DNA of 64,000 nucleotides from Anaeramoeba flamelloides (GCA_027625915.1 JANTQA010000008.1:5573501-5637500); one strand, 5' to 3'; shown: positions 47,813-59,300, counted from the first letter of the stretch. Notes: generated by a model not told the origin, from the letters alone. Made by a program: numbers and translations.

Positions 47813-48209
47813 CAGTCAATCCAAAACTAATGTGAAATTTTATCAATATCAAATTTTGATGTTGATATAGATTTTTAAATCGAAGAATATAAGAATAAGA
47901 AAGCTCATATTGAAAAAAAAATTCCGAAATGAGCCAATATTTAAGAATTTTTTCTGATTTATCTAAAATAAATTTTCGGCTCCAAAATGACTCTAAACAT
48001 CAAAAATTCCCAAAGAAATGACATAAAATTTCCTCTAAAAAATGAATTTATTTTTCGATCACATTAGAAAAATATTTTGTATATAAACTCATTTATAAAA
48101 AAATATTTTCAATAAAAGCTTTCTTATTCTTATATTCTTCGATTTAAAAATCTATATCAACATCAAAATTTGATATTGATAAATTTTCACGGTAGCCTTG
48201 GAACAGCTG
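47813..48209. mobile_element. TA-flanked foldback MITE (family M2, copy 1)
   Basis: A 397-bp element flanked by TA at 47811-47812 and 48210-48211. Arms of about 110 bases pair through GATGTTGATATAGATTTTTA and its complement. The outer ends are CAGTCAATCC and, inverted, CAGCTGTTCCAAGGCTACC. The TA flanks and CAG start suggest Tc1/mariner mobilisation. The copy at 59638-60079 shares the TTCCAAGGCTACC end. Confidence 0.8.
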
Positions 48210-48548
48210 TACGATTTTATTATGAAAAGAATCCAAGTTGCCAATCTCAAAAACATCCTATAATTTTTATTCTTAGATTTCTGTTTTCATTCGTTTTTAT
48301 ATAATAAGTTAAATTTAGTCCAAAGTAGAAATCATTTTGAGTATTGTATTGAAATAAAATTCGATTTTAAATTAAAATATCAGATTTTAAAAAAAAACTT
48401 ATTTGTAATCAAAGTAATTTCAGATAAAATTAAAAAATCAAATGAAAATAAAACTTCAAAGAGAGGCCATAAAAATATTTCTCTTACTTTTAATGAACAA
48501 CAACTTTGATAACACATCTTTTTAAATCTTTCTTGAGTTTTGAAATAG

Positions 48549-48606
48549 ATATAAAAATGATGCAGAGGAATTATTAACTAATGAAGAAAAACTAAAAATT
48601 GATAAT
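48549..48606 (+). other. Orphan exon-like segment upstream of the ubiquitin-like gene
   Basis: After a possible acceptor GAAATAG, 19 codons read YKNDAEELLTNEEKLKIDN and meet a consensus donor GTAAGA. The composition is strongly protein-like. Its phase-0 donor does not match the available acceptors of the ubiquitin-like exon at 48798, so I could not make it a 5' exon of that gene. Unspliced, the frame continues to a TAA near 48664. Confidence 0.3.
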
Positions 48607-48797
48607 GTAAGAATAACTTTGTTTGAATTAAGGAATTGGCCCCTACTTTACTGGACAACTTTTTAAAGAGAAGAAACTGAACTAAAAATTGGTCTCTTAA
48701 CAAAAATAACAAATTAATTCCAAATAGAGGATAACTGTTTCGAGAATTTCAATCTCGGAAAATTCATTTTTTTTCAAAACAATTAGACCAAATTCAA

Positions 48798-49022
48798 ATG
48801 AGAATTTTCATTAAAAGAGTGTCTGGGGAACTTTTTGAACTTGACATCAGTGCTTTTGATTTAATTATTCAAGTGAAATGTAAAATTCAGGATAGGTTTG
48901 GATATCCACCTGAAAAAATGGAATTAAGATTCTGTAATCAAAATCTTTTAAATGAAAAATCAATAAATGATTATGGAATACAAAGAGACACAACACTTAT
49001 TTTGGTTTACAACGAAGAATAA
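48798..49022 (+). CDS. Single-exon ubiquitin-like protein lacking diglycine
   Basis: A 74-residue ubiquitin-fold protein beginning at the same Met as ubiquitin: MRIFIKRVSGELFELDIS, then VKCKIQDRFGYPPEKMELRF and INDYGIQRDTTLILVYNEE. The pattern MxIFxKxxxG, KxKIQDxxGxPP, L.F..Q.L and DYxIQxxxTLxLV is preserved. The end is YNEE followed by TAA where ubiquitin has LRLRGG, so it cannot be conjugated as ubiquitin is. It may be a stand-alone binding module or a drifting duplicate. No intron is needed. An upstream 5' exon cannot be excluded (acceptor AATTAG just before the ATG). Confidence 0.75.
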   Translation: MRIFIKRVSGELFELDISAFDLIIQVKCKIQDRFGYPPEKMELRFCNQNLLNEKSINDYGIQRDTTLILVYNEE

Positions 49023-49286
49023 AATCCCCTTTCCTTTATAACAAAACATCTTTAGAACTTTTTTTTTTCTTTAAAGTTGATCTTTTCCTTGTGAATAAGT
49101 GGAAAATCTTATTTAATCATCGGAAAAATCTAAACAATCATATTTTTTGCAACAAAAGAATTCAAACAAGAAAATAAAAGTTTGTGATCCTATTTTAAAT
49201 AATTCCTTTTTTTCTTAATTGTTTTTTTAAATTGGTTCAATTTAATCTTCACAACAATTACAAGAACACTGCTATTGAACTTTCAA

Positions 49287-49765
49287 AATGAGTTTGCGTC
49301 TTCTTCAAAGAATTCTAAAAAATCAATTTATGGACATTGTTTCCAAAAACAAGATTCCCAATACCTACACGATTACCTACATAACAAGAAAAAAAACACA
49401 AGGCTATTAATTACCAAGCTGATCAAAAAAAAAAAAATAAAGCCGAAAAGAAAGAAAAAAAGAAGATTTAAAGAAAGTGGGAGAATGACATTTTTTCATT
49501 CCACCCTTAAGATGACTCGCAATTTGTAACTTTAAATTTGTACTTTGGAAAAAAAAAGGATTCATGATTATACATTCTTCGAAAGAGAATCAAGATCATG
49601 AAAATGAAAATATTGAAATTCGATGCCTAAAACACATTTTCCTTATTGAAGACAATAGAAAAATCGACCCCAAGTCAAAAAACTGAGTTTTCAATTAATC
49701 GTTCTCCAATTGTGCAAAAAGATCCAAATTTACTTGTATCAGAATAACACTTTCTACTTATTTAC
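49287..49765 (+). pseudogene. Coding-like tracts in shifting frames, unrecognised
   Basis: Three overlapping plus-strand open tracts follow one another in different frames. The first, ending at 49529, has NEFASSSKNSKKSIYGHCF and a Lys/Arg-rich end. The second is about 49516-49686, with SSKENQDHENENIEIRCLKH. The third ends near 49768 with KTEFSINRSPIVQKDPNLL. The DNA is richer in G+C than the flanks. The pattern suits a decayed Ser/Lys/Asn-rich host gene or one whose frame is disturbed at homopolymers; I could not place introns. The product is unknown. Confidence 0.3.
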
Positions 49766-49769
49766 GGGA

Positions 49770-50140
49770 GTGTTTCTTAATAAAAAGTGTGTTTCTTCTT
49801 TATCGAAGGCCAATACATCAACCGTTCAAAGAAATCAACAATAAACAAATATGCAAATAGATATTGGTTTCTTAAAGTTCTATTATTTAAAAAAAAATTC
49901 TAAAAATGAAGGATCAAATTACGAAATTTATCTCAAAAAATAGAGTAAATTTTTAAAGAAAATTTTTATCACCAAAAAAAACAACAAATTTCAAAAAAAT
50001 TAATCAAAAAAACACAAAAAAATTTTAAATAAATTGCATTCCTAATTCAAAATTTACTTGTAATATCAAAGGCATTGCCTTCAAAATTGTTTTGAAATTT
50101 TGTATACTATTGGGTTGTGAATTAGATGGTGTACTGCACA
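49770..50140. repeat. Dispersed repeat family R5, copy 1
   Basis: Resembles 58915-59300. Shared landmarks are AAGTGTGTTTC, ATATTGGTTTCTTAAAGTTC, AAATTCTAAAAATGAAGGATC and TTCAAAATTG near the end. Non-coding. Confidence 0.55.
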
Positions 50141-50230
50141 AGATGAAAAAAAATCATGAATTATAGATTGAAACATGGGTTTTTCTTGTTTGGGAAAGCT
50201 TTTTTTGATAATTTTCGTATTCGCCTAATG

Positions 50231-50268
50231 GGTGGAGGAGGGGAGGGGGGTGGGGGGGGGGGGGGGGC
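50231..50268 (+). repeat. G-rich tract
   Basis: A nearly pure purine tract, GGTGGAGGAGGGGAGGGGGG, then a run of about 17 G. It is extreme in such AT-rich DNA and could form G-quadruplexes on the plus strand. Other G or C runs are at 53716-53731, 63193-63208 and 11114-11125 (C). Confidence 0.9.
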
Positions 50269-50499
50269 AAATTGATTATTATTTCATTTCAAGCTTACTC
50301 ATAATTATAAAACTTAACTTTGAGGAAATAACAACATCTGTAGATTTTGATAACAATGAAAATAAAAAGCAAAAATGACGAGAAATTTGAAAATAATTAG
50401 ACCAACATCAATGAAAATGAAAAAATTTTCAGATTTCCTACATTTTTTGTAATCTAACAAAGTTCAAATGCAGTGTAGAAAGCAGCTTTTGAAAAACAA

Positions 50500-50700
50500 T
50501 TACTTGTACGTTATCTAATTCCGAAGCTGGGTCAATTACTAAAGTAAATAAAAGTCAAAAAAGAAGAGAACAAAAGCAAAATAATTAAATAGCAAAATTC
50601 CTAACGATGAAAATGAAAACAATAATAAGAAAATTGATAATAAAAAAAAACAGGAAATTACAATTACAATTACTATTACACAAGTGGAAATATGATATCT
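50500..50700 (+). other. Possible coding relics
   Basis: Two plus-strand tracts read SNSEAGSITKVNKSQKRREQ (ending near 50585) and KIPNDENENNNKKIDNKKKQ (ending near 50695). They are in different frames and have no start. They resemble the Asn/Lys-rich style of host proteins and may belong with the tracts at 49287-49765. The minus-strand frame at 50585-50791 is a shadow. Confidence 0.2.
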
Positions 50701-52012
50701 CTATTTTTAGATTTTTTTTTTTGATAAAAAATAATTTTTCGAAGTAATTCCTTTTGTTAGATCGCTTGTTTGCCCTTTTATAAAACTTCAATATAATCGA
50801 GTAGATGTTTTTTATATGTTTTGTCAGATTTAATTAGAAAATAATTGTTCCAGAGTATAAAATAAATTTCCAAAAAATAATCAAAATATAATTTAACGAT
50901 CTTCAGCAGAATTATTTACAAATTATAAACCTTATTTCACTCTAGGGGGTCAACATAAAAATGAAAAAATTGCTTTTTTTTTCAAAATAAACTTTACTGT
51001 AAGTATTTTGAAATAAGAAAAATAAAAAACTTCAGATTAGAGTTGAGATTCAAAAAAGAAATACCTTAGAAAACTAGAAAATTTCCAAAAAAAAAAAATA
51101 AAATGTTAAAAATAATTTGGTTTCCTTCATTGAACTTATCGTACAAATTTTCTTGATTTCTATGCAAAATTATAATTATGACGATAAGATTTTTTTAAAT
51201 CTAAATGTATTCATTTGAAACGAAAAATTAAATCATCACTTTTTTGTATTTTAATTTGGATTTTTCAAATATTTTTTTGTTTCTAATTGTTTTCTAAAAA
51301 ATCTAAAAAAATAAAAAAAATTTATATCAAAACAAATCAAAAAGAATTTAAAAAAAAAAGTAAAAAGCAAAAAAAAATTTGAGTAAATTAAAAAAATGAT
51401 TTTACAAAATTAGAAAAAATGATTTAGATCTAAAAATTGAAATTTTCTTGCAAGAAGTTTAATTGTTTAGACACAGAATATGTTATATTTTTTCAATAAA
51501 ACTGGGTCACTTTGATTGAAAATGAGTTTATTTCTTTAATAAAACTTGTTATTAGATATAAAAAGGGTTTATTTTGTGTTTTAGAAGGTATTTGATGATT
51601 TTTTAAGTATTAAATAATTTGATATATTATTTTGCAAAAATTATTGAAAACATAAGAGTTTTCAAATTTTATATTGTTTGTTAAAAATAATTGTGTTTTT
51701 TTATTTAAATATTAAAGATCATTCTATTACATTATAATAATGTTTGAATTGTATGTTTATAAGAGGATTTTTATCTTTTTGAGGGGATTTTTTTAGAAAA
51801 AAGAATTCTCTAGATTGATAAAAGGAAATTGAAATGTAAAAAAAAAATTTGTGTGTTACAACTTTAATGATTTTTTTCACATTTTTAGATAGAGTTCTTT
51901 TTTACAGATAAAGGTCCACTAATACGTACAATCTTTTTAAAGTTTGTGTATTTTGCTAATAATCAAAATATTTAATTTTTACAAAGCTTTAAAAAATAAA
52001 AAGAAACTTGAC

Positions 52013-52017
<5 letters not shown>

Positions 52018-52053
<36 letters not shown>
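52018..52053. repeat. (TA)n microsatellite
   Basis: About 36 bases of pure TA, the longest such tract in the window, between ACACAA and TGTCCTTAATAAAATT. Confidence 0.9.
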
Positions 52054-52060
<7 letters not shown>

Positions 52061-53691
52061 TAATAAAATTAAGTACTATTTTTTTCTGATTAATATTTTA
52101 CGAAATTAAGTTTATGAATTAATTCAATTAACCACTGGGATAATTTTTTTTTTCGAATAAAAACACTCTCAAGTTTTGAATATCAAAAATATTTTTTGAA
52201 ATTAGTGTGCACTTTTTTATTTTTTTTTTAGTAAAATTGGGGCTGAGAATGGCTTGTAATCAAAGAATAAGTTAATATATTAAATTAGGTTATTTTCCAG
52301 AGAGTTTATCTTTTTAGTTTAACTTTTTTTTAATTTTACCAATTAAAAACTAAAAAAAAACATTTGAAGACTAAATTAGTCCCTTTTGTGAAAAGAAAAA
52401 TCCCATAATTTAGAATTTGTTGTAGGAAATGAGTTAAAATAAGATAATGTGTCTAAAAATATACATAATTTCAACTGTGAATTCAATTATTTTGGTAAAA
52501 AATGTTTTCAAGAAAAATTTAAATTGAAACTTTATTTTTTTTTTTTTATTTTTTCATTTAGTTTTTTTAATTGTTTTAATTGAAAATATTTATTCAGTTT
52601 TCCATTTTTAGTGTTTTTTTGGGTCGTAGTGGTATATATATATATATATATATATAAAATAATAATTATTTATTTTGTTAAAATTAATTTTTGAAAAAAA
52701 AAACATATAGAGTTCAGTAAATATCTGCTCTAATGTATATCATGATAATATATAATTGTTTTTAGTGATTTTTGAAATTTTATTTTGATTATTTTTTCGA
52801 AATTTATTTTATACTCTGGAAGAGTTATTGTTTACTTAAATCTAATGAAATACTCCCTAAATAAATTTTCGTATTTATTTTTTTAAATTGGGTTTAAAAA
52901 GATGGCTAAAATTTATTACTTCTTTTTAATTTCAATTTTTATGAAAAAAAACTTTTTATTAGAAGTATCGTGTTCCCACCTCAATGCAAAAACAAAAACA
53001 AAAAAAAAAGTTGTGCATAAAAATAATTATACAGGGAGGTTTAAATTTTTAAAGGAAATCAACCAATAATTAGTTTTTTATAAAAGATTCATTCAAAAAA
53101 TCTCCAAGAAAAACATAAAAATTAAAAAAAAATATCCTCAAATTTCTTTTAGCTGATTTGAAAGATCTTTGTTCTTTTGTGTTACTTGCACTTTTCTACT
53201 ATATCTTTTTTTTTTTTTTTTTTTTCTTTTTTCAATGATCGTTTAATTAGTATTATCAATATAGATAAAAATGAATATTGTAATGGTGCACATGTTATGG
53301 TATCAAAGAGGTCTGTCTTTGTGTTAAATCCTTGATTTTAAAAGTTAAATAATTTGATTATTATCCAAACAGAAAAAATCTAAAGTAATTATATATGTAT
53401 ATATAGATGGATCAAAAATAAAGAATATCAAACAGTAAAAGTGTTCCCCAAGTTTTCTTAATGTTTTAAAATTAAAATATCGGAGAAAAAATATATTTAA
53501 AAATACTATGAAAATCGTTTTGAGGTTCTTTAGAGTGATAATATACAGAATATTTTATATTTTAGGTCCAAAAACGAAATTACAAATATAAAAACAAAGT
53601 TTTGGAAATTAGATAAAAAGGAATTATTTTATAAAAGTTTATATTGAATTGTTAATTGTTTGTTAGTTCAAATAAAAAAATATATTGGAAA

Positions 53692-53723
<32 letters not shown>

Positions 53724-54135
53724 GGGGGGGGTTAAAAAAATAATCACGCATCTATTCATTCTGACTGTTTCCGCTATCTTATTATTAATATTTTTTACTG
53801 TTTTTAATAGAGTCTTTGGTATTTATAAGTAAAAAAATTGAATACAATTTTTGGCTCTAGCACTAAAATTATTTTTTTTATCATTTAAAAAAAATCACAA
53901 TTTGATATTTCTATGTTAACAGTAAATCTTTTCACCTTCTATTTTTCAATTTTAATGAGTATATCCAAACTAATCAAGATATATATTTTTTTTCAATATA
54001 TTAATCGGGATTTCATATAAAATCAACAAATTTTTATTTTTTCACTTTTTCCTTCCACTACTAAACCCCTTTATAGGAATAATTTGAAATTTTTAATACA
54101 AAATACAAATATTATTCGAAAAAATACAAACAATA

Positions 54136-54333
54136 CAGTCAGTTTCACTTTTAAGGCACAAACTTACAACAAAATTTAAGGCATAAAAAAAAATCTCAAA
54201 TTAAAGCACAAAATTCAAATTCTAGTAAAAATAAATTGTAAAACAAAAAATTCGAAATTTTGTGCCTTAATTTGAGATTTTTTTGTGCCTTAAATTTCGT
54301 AGAAAGTTTGTGTCTTAACAGTGAAACTGACTG
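54136..54333. mobile_element. Tc1/mariner-type palindromic MITE (copy 3)
   Basis: A 198-bp element with ends CAGTCAGTTTCACTTTTAAGG and AGTGAAACTGACTG, flanked by TA at 54134-54135 and 54334-54335. The arms pair over nearly the whole length (AAATTTAAGGCA facing TGCCTTAAATTT). It is the same family as 14305-14501. The minus-strand frame at 54196-54387 lies inside it and is not a gene. Confidence 0.85.
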
Positions 54334-54642
54334 TATACTAGATGAATATTTCTCTTCAAATTTGGAAAATAATTTTATTAAATCCAATATTTTTTTTCAA
54401 ACAATGTTCTGAATCTGATTCTGTTTAAATTGATGAACATATTTTACAAGCTCCAAAGAGTAGGAAAGATGGTTTATAACCAAAAATAAGAAAAAAAAAT
54501 ATTAATCAATCATAAATATAACAAGTCTGTAACTATTTCAATTAGAAAAAAAAAAACAATTTATATAAACAAAATTGAAAATGTGCTACTGAAAATTTTT
54601 AAAATCTTGAACCCGAAGTCTTTCAAGAAGAAATTGAAATCA

Positions 54643-54753
54643 AATGGATTTATTTAGCCTCAAAGAACTTTTTGACAATGAAAATTGTGAATATCAAAGC
54701 TTCAAGAAATTATTTGTTGAGAAAAAAAAGTTATTGTTTTATTAAAACAGCTA
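54643..54753 (+). other. Short ORF, possible exon, unrecognised
   Basis: ATG at 54643 opens MDLFSLKELFDNENCEYQSF, ending about 36 codons later at TAA. The pattern of spaced Phe and Leu faintly recalls the start of an RGS domain, but the tract is too short to claim this. No following exon was found before the RasGAP gene, which runs the other way. Confidence 0.2.
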
Positions 54754-55071
54754 AAATTTAATTCAAAAAATTGAAAAAAAAATATATATATATAAAATTT
54801 TTATATAAGCAATTTTTTATTAAAGTAAATAAATATATGAACAAAAATTATGTATATATATATTATGTATCAAAGGATTAAAACTGTTTAAATGGATTTT
54901 CAATTTCCTTTCTAACAATTATACATTTTCTTAATAGAATTAAAAAAAAAAAAAATAATTATAATTATTGGACCTTCAAAATCCCGTTAAAAAAATGGTT
55001 AAGAATCAATAAATGAAATTGGAATATAATGATAATGGCTTCACAAAAATGGCTTGTCAGCAAAGTTGTGA

Positions 55072-57179
55072 TTATTTTTGAAGAGAGGTTTTAACTTGAT
55101 CGAATTCCTTAGCTACAAAAAACATGTTAATATTAACAATTCTAGCGATTTCCTTTTCGATATGAGAAATATTGCTAAAAGATGATTGGAAATTATCAGT
55201 TTTTTTCTTGGTAAAGTTCTTGTCTGAAATTTTGTCGATGAAGCTCTCAAGTGCCTCTGTCTGTTCCTTTGCGAATTTATTTAATATAGAGAGATGGGAA
55301 AGTGTGCCAAACTTTGATTTGTTTGCAATAATTTGCAAGACCTTGGCGATTTGTATAAATGCGATGTTTGCATCTTTGCTGAATTTCTTTTTCTTCACGG
55401 TTTTAAATAGGAGGGGGTTTGTTAAGGCTGGTGAAAAATACCTCAGAAAAATAAATGCGCTGATGATTGTTCTATAATTGTAATTGGGGAATTCGTCTTT
55501 GACCTTATTTTTCACGAGGAAGCATAAGTGGTGCAGGGTCCTGGGGAAAATTTTCGGGGATCCATAAATTGCCTTTAAAAACTTGCTGAGGGCCTTTGTC
55601 AAATTTTCTTGGTTTTTTTTAATTTTTGCTGGCTTGTCGCCTATTATTCTTGGGTCCACCTGGTAGTCCTTGGGGTTCTTGAGCAGCGCCGAAATCAAGT
55701 TTTTGGAAATGCTGACGAAATAATCGCCCCCGCTGATTTTCACAACCGACGACGCCAATAGCCCTGTGAACTTGGAGCTTCTTAAAATGATCTGCTCGTT
55801 TTTGAAGTGTGCAACTTCATGGTTGACAATGACTTCCAGGAGTGCCGGCAATTGGTTTTTCCTTTGGAAGAGCTGTGCAACCATATCGCTGAGCTTTTTG
55901 CCTTCGCGGATCCTTTTGTCCACTTGGCACAGCTTTTTCAAGACGAGCAAGCCATCGGACAAAAGTATCGAGGAGACCAATTGCGGATCAAGCTTTTTTA
56001 GCCCCTCCATTTGCAAATCAGAATCCTTTTCAATCCTGTTGCGGAATTTCTCCAAGTTTGTAATCGTCGCCGAACGCCGATGGAACCATTTCCTTACCTT
56101 TGACGTGCCCCTCCGGGGGCTTCTTAACTCGACAATTTGATCAGAATTGATTTTGCTTGAGAACTTCTTCTTTCGAGACGCAAGCTCCTTTTGCTTCTTT
56201 TCTTCCCTCTTCGTTGCCTTTGATTTCTTGAGTTTTTTTCTCTTCTTTTTCAATTTCAATTTCTTCTTCTTCTTCGTCTTCGTCTTCGTCTTAGTCTTTT
56301 TCTTTTCAAGCTCATTTTTGGTCAAGTCCTTTTTGTTTTTGCTCAGGCTTTTGGAATTCTTCTTTTTGTCGACATTGATCCTGAGTTTTGTCAAATGGAT
56401 TTTGTCTGTCAAATTTATTTTTAAATTCTTTGCCAAATAGTCGATTTCGCTTTGTAAAAAGACCCTTTTTTCAACAGTTACACCCCTTGCAAGCTCAACA
56501 GAGTACCTTGGAAGCTTTCCGTTTTTACCCTTGTACACACCTGTCAGCCAATATTTGTTTGAAACTGTTTCTGGCTCAATATAAATCCCGTTTCCTTTCT
56601 CAAATGTTAAGTACCCTTTATTTCTTGAATAATAGTCTTCTTGTGCAATTGCTATCGTGCTCTTTTGTTTGGGTTTATTTGAAGAAATTTAATTTTTAAA
56701 AACAAATCAAGAGTTTTGTTCAAAGATCGCAAAACGGGGTTAGGTTTTTTCGTTGGTTTAATTTAGTTATTGTTTAGTTTAGTTATTGTTTTGTTAAGTT
56801 CTTGTTTTGTTAAGTTCTTCTTTTGTTTAGTTCTTGTTTTGTTGGTTTGTTCAGTGGTTTGGTTGGTTTTTTGTTTTTGAGATACACTATTGAAAAAACA
56901 ACTCATTAGTGCTTGCAAATCAACAAATGCTCTGTTAATTTTTTCAAAAACATGATCAAAAAAGTCTTGTGAATTCTTAAAAAAACTACTTACAAAAGAA
57001 ACCCTGAGTGGGTACCGAATAAAAAAGAGTGGACACTCCCCTGTTTTCCCATCATATTTTTGAACTTGGACTTTGGCCTTATTGATTCTTTTGATATTAA
57101 ACAAGATCTCTCCTGACTTAAACCCAAAATTACCTCCCCCTTTCGCAATGTTTAATGACTCGTTTGCAATACCCAACAT
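55072..57179 (-). CDS. SH3-like plus RasGAP-domain protein
   Basis: A Ras GTPase-activating protein. Modelled exons are 56886-57179 (ATG at 57179) and 55072-56661, joined by a 224-base intron (GTATCT...CAAAAG), giving 627 residues. Exon 1 (FKSGEILFNIKRINKAKVQV, KTGECPLFF) has an SH3-like strand pattern, followed by a helix. Exon 2 begins with an SH3-like domain: IAIAQEDYYSRNKGYLTFEK, YWLTGVYKGKNGKLP. A long Lys-rich linker then leads to the RasGAP domain. It has IILRSSKF (the Arg fits the catalytic arginine finger) and FLRYFSPALTNPLLF (the FLRxxxPA signature). The splice is required because exon 2 has a stop upstream and no ATG. The exon 2 coding strand is clearly richer in G+C than any other gene here. 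Plus-strand frames over 55172-56699 are shadows. Confidence 0.87.
56762..56875. repeat. Degenerate minisatellite in the RasGAP intron
   Basis: Tandem units built on TTAGTTCTTGTTTTG-like sequence, about 15-17 bases each, fill most of the intron. On the minus strand they stay open in the exon 1 frame (Thr/Lys/Gln/Asn repeats up to a TAA near 56763). Intron retention would therefore give a 138-residue product. Confidence 0.7.
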
Positions 57180-57472
57180 TAAACGCTATTAAAAAAAAAA
57201 AACACAATGTGTGATTTACAAATAATTCCAAAAAAAAAAAATGACTTTGATTAACGAATTTTATAAGATAATTTTTTAAATAGACTCTTAAAATGCCCGT
57301 CATGCGTAATAGAGTTGTTCTTGGTTTTGGGTTAACTTTAAAATAAATTCAAGATCAAAAAATTAATTAAAAATCGCTAACCTTTCTCAATAGAAAGGTT
57401 TAAAACCATTTTTTTTTTCCTCTTTCTGATTATATTACTCCTAAGTTTTGATACTCTTCAATTTTCTTTTCG

Positions 57473-57793
57473 TCATTTTTTTAACTTTTCTAACAATTTG
57501 TATTTGTCGATTTGTACAGATTGTTTTAAACTTCTTTTAGCAAAAAATTGTTTTTTATTTTCATTACTTGTCCGATTTCTTTTTATAATTTTTTCTAATT
57601 GTTTTTTCAAGCTTTTGAGATTTAATATTATTTGAGAGGTTAATATGAAAAAATTGAATGAGTTTAAAAAACAAAAAAAAGAGTCAAATCGCTGTTTGGG
57701 TAACTTGAATACTTTAATTTCTTCTTTTGGGTATTTTATAAAAACATAACAATTTCTTTCCACTCTTTGTTTTTTTAAAGAGTGAAATTGACT
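57473..57793 (-). CDS. Basic protein, probably a terminal exon, unrecognised
   Basis: A minus-strand frame of about 106 codons, open from after a stop at 57794 to TAA at 57473, with no ATG at its 5' part. It is therefore more likely a last exon than a whole gene. It reads RNCYVFIKYPKEEIKVFKLP, then a Phe-rich stretch, then a basic helix LKSLKKQLEKIIKRNRTSNE and KYKLLEKLKK. Possible acceptors are TTAG and TAAAG at about 57792-57797. It ends 294 bases upstream of the RasGAP start codon on the same strand. No domain is recognised. Confidence 0.4.
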   Translation of the reverse strand, partial: SQFHSLKKQRVERNCYVFIKYPKEEIKVFKLPKQRFDSFFCFLNSFNFFILTSQIILNLKSLKKQLEKIIKRNRTSNENKKQFFAKRSLKQSVQIDKYKLLEKLKK

Positions 57794-58914
57794 TTACTAA
57801 CATTCAGATTATTACCAACCCACCCCCACCCTCTTACAGTCACTTGTTTAACGAACTAAGGTAAAAATAATCTCAAATCAATTATTGTTTTTTTCTTGGT
57901 CGACTAGATAAAACTTGAAATTAAAAACTGTATGAAAGACTAATTTATGGAATCGATTTAAGTGGGTTCTTAAAACTTCGTTTCTTGATTTTTATGTGAA
58001 AAGTGAAAATGTACAGAAGATATCAAAGAGTAACTTGTATTTGATTTTTTTCAACTTTAGAGATACCAATTGCTTATTTTTGTCTGGTGGTATTCATTTA
58101 TGAGATTGTTTGGACTCAAAAGTACTAAAAAAAATTCCAAAATAAATTTACGAATTAAAAATATTCAACAAGAAGAAAACATAATTTTTTGCCCATTTTA
58201 GATTTTATTCTTTAATAAATACTTTAAATAACAACTTAAAGTATTTTAAGGAATGTAGCATCCCCAATTAAACAATAACAAGATTCATATAAACAGTTAA
58301 GATCCGATCTTAACAGTAATTGAGAAGATCATTTTGTCAATATTTTTTCTTTGAAAACCAAACAAAGATCATTATGAAAAGTAAAGTTAACCAAACCATA
58401 TGGTGTTTCTCAAAATACATATTTTATTCTTTTATTACTTGTATTTGAATTCGAAACGGGAAAAATTTTTGCTTCATTTGAAAATTTCCTTTTTCAAATA
58501 GATATGGATAAATTCTCAAAAATTTCAAACACTTTTTAATTCAATTTTGATTTGATCAAAACCGAATAAACTATTCATTCTAAAGTTATTTTTTACAACG
58601 AACATCGCGAAGGTCAACTAATTTGACAAGTTTCATTAAATTTGAATCAATAAAATACTTTATTCAAAGCTAAATCGAAAAAATTTCTAAAATGGAAAAT
58701 GAAGAAAAATATTTAGATATTTATTTGAATTTATCAGTATTCGAAACCACAAACTACAACTAACTTCTTGGAGAACCCGATTTAATACAGAAAAATACCG
58801 ATATTTGAATTTTAAAAGGTACAAAAATTTCAATTCCCTTTCCATATTTTTCTTTTTCAAATGGAGTTTTAAAAAAAGAAGTACTGTAGTCAAAATAAAG
58901 CGTGCAAAAAAATT

Positions 58915-59300
58915 TAATGTGTGTTTCAAAATAAAAAGCGTGTTTTTTTTGTTATAGTTTACCTATACATTAGTCAATCAAAGAAACCAATAATAAACCC
59001 TAAAAAAATATGGTATTGGTTTCTGAAAGTTCTATTATTTAAAAATAAATTCTAAAAATGAAGGATCAAATTTGAAAATTTATCTTAAAAAATAGCATAA
59101 ATTTTTCATGAAAATTTTAATTAAAAAAAGATCAAAAAAAATCAAAAAAATTGAGAATATTATGAAAAATTTTCAACTATTTGCATGAATAATTTAAATT
59201 TTACTGAAAATAACCAGACTTTTACTTTCAAAATTGATTTGTACTTGGGTATACTATTTGGTAGTAGATTGGACGTTTCATTGGTATAAGAATAAAAAAA
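58915..59300. repeat. Dispersed repeat family R5, copy 2
   Basis: Partner of 49770-50140 with AAAAGCGTGTTT, ATATGGTATTGGTTTCTG, AAATTCTAAAAATGAAGGATC and GGTATACTATTTGG landmarks. Non-coding. Confidence 0.55.

Larger units (their letters stand above)
50800..55071. other. Gene-poor interval upstream of the RasGAP 3' end
   Basis: This 4.3 kb of A/T-rich DNA holds TA microsatellites (52018-52053, 52633-52655), an A25/G16 run (about 53691-53731) and a TA-flanked MITE (54136-54333). Near 51485-51510, GGGTCACTTTGATTG recalls the right end of the CAGTCAAAGG family. A short ORF at 54643-54753 is listed separately. I see no confident gene. Confidence 0.5.

Noticed and set aside
55172-56699. Five plus-strand open frames of 64-124 codons
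   Set aside because: They are opposite the RasGAP gene, whose domains and motifs are clear on the minus strand. The higher G+C there lengthens chance frames.
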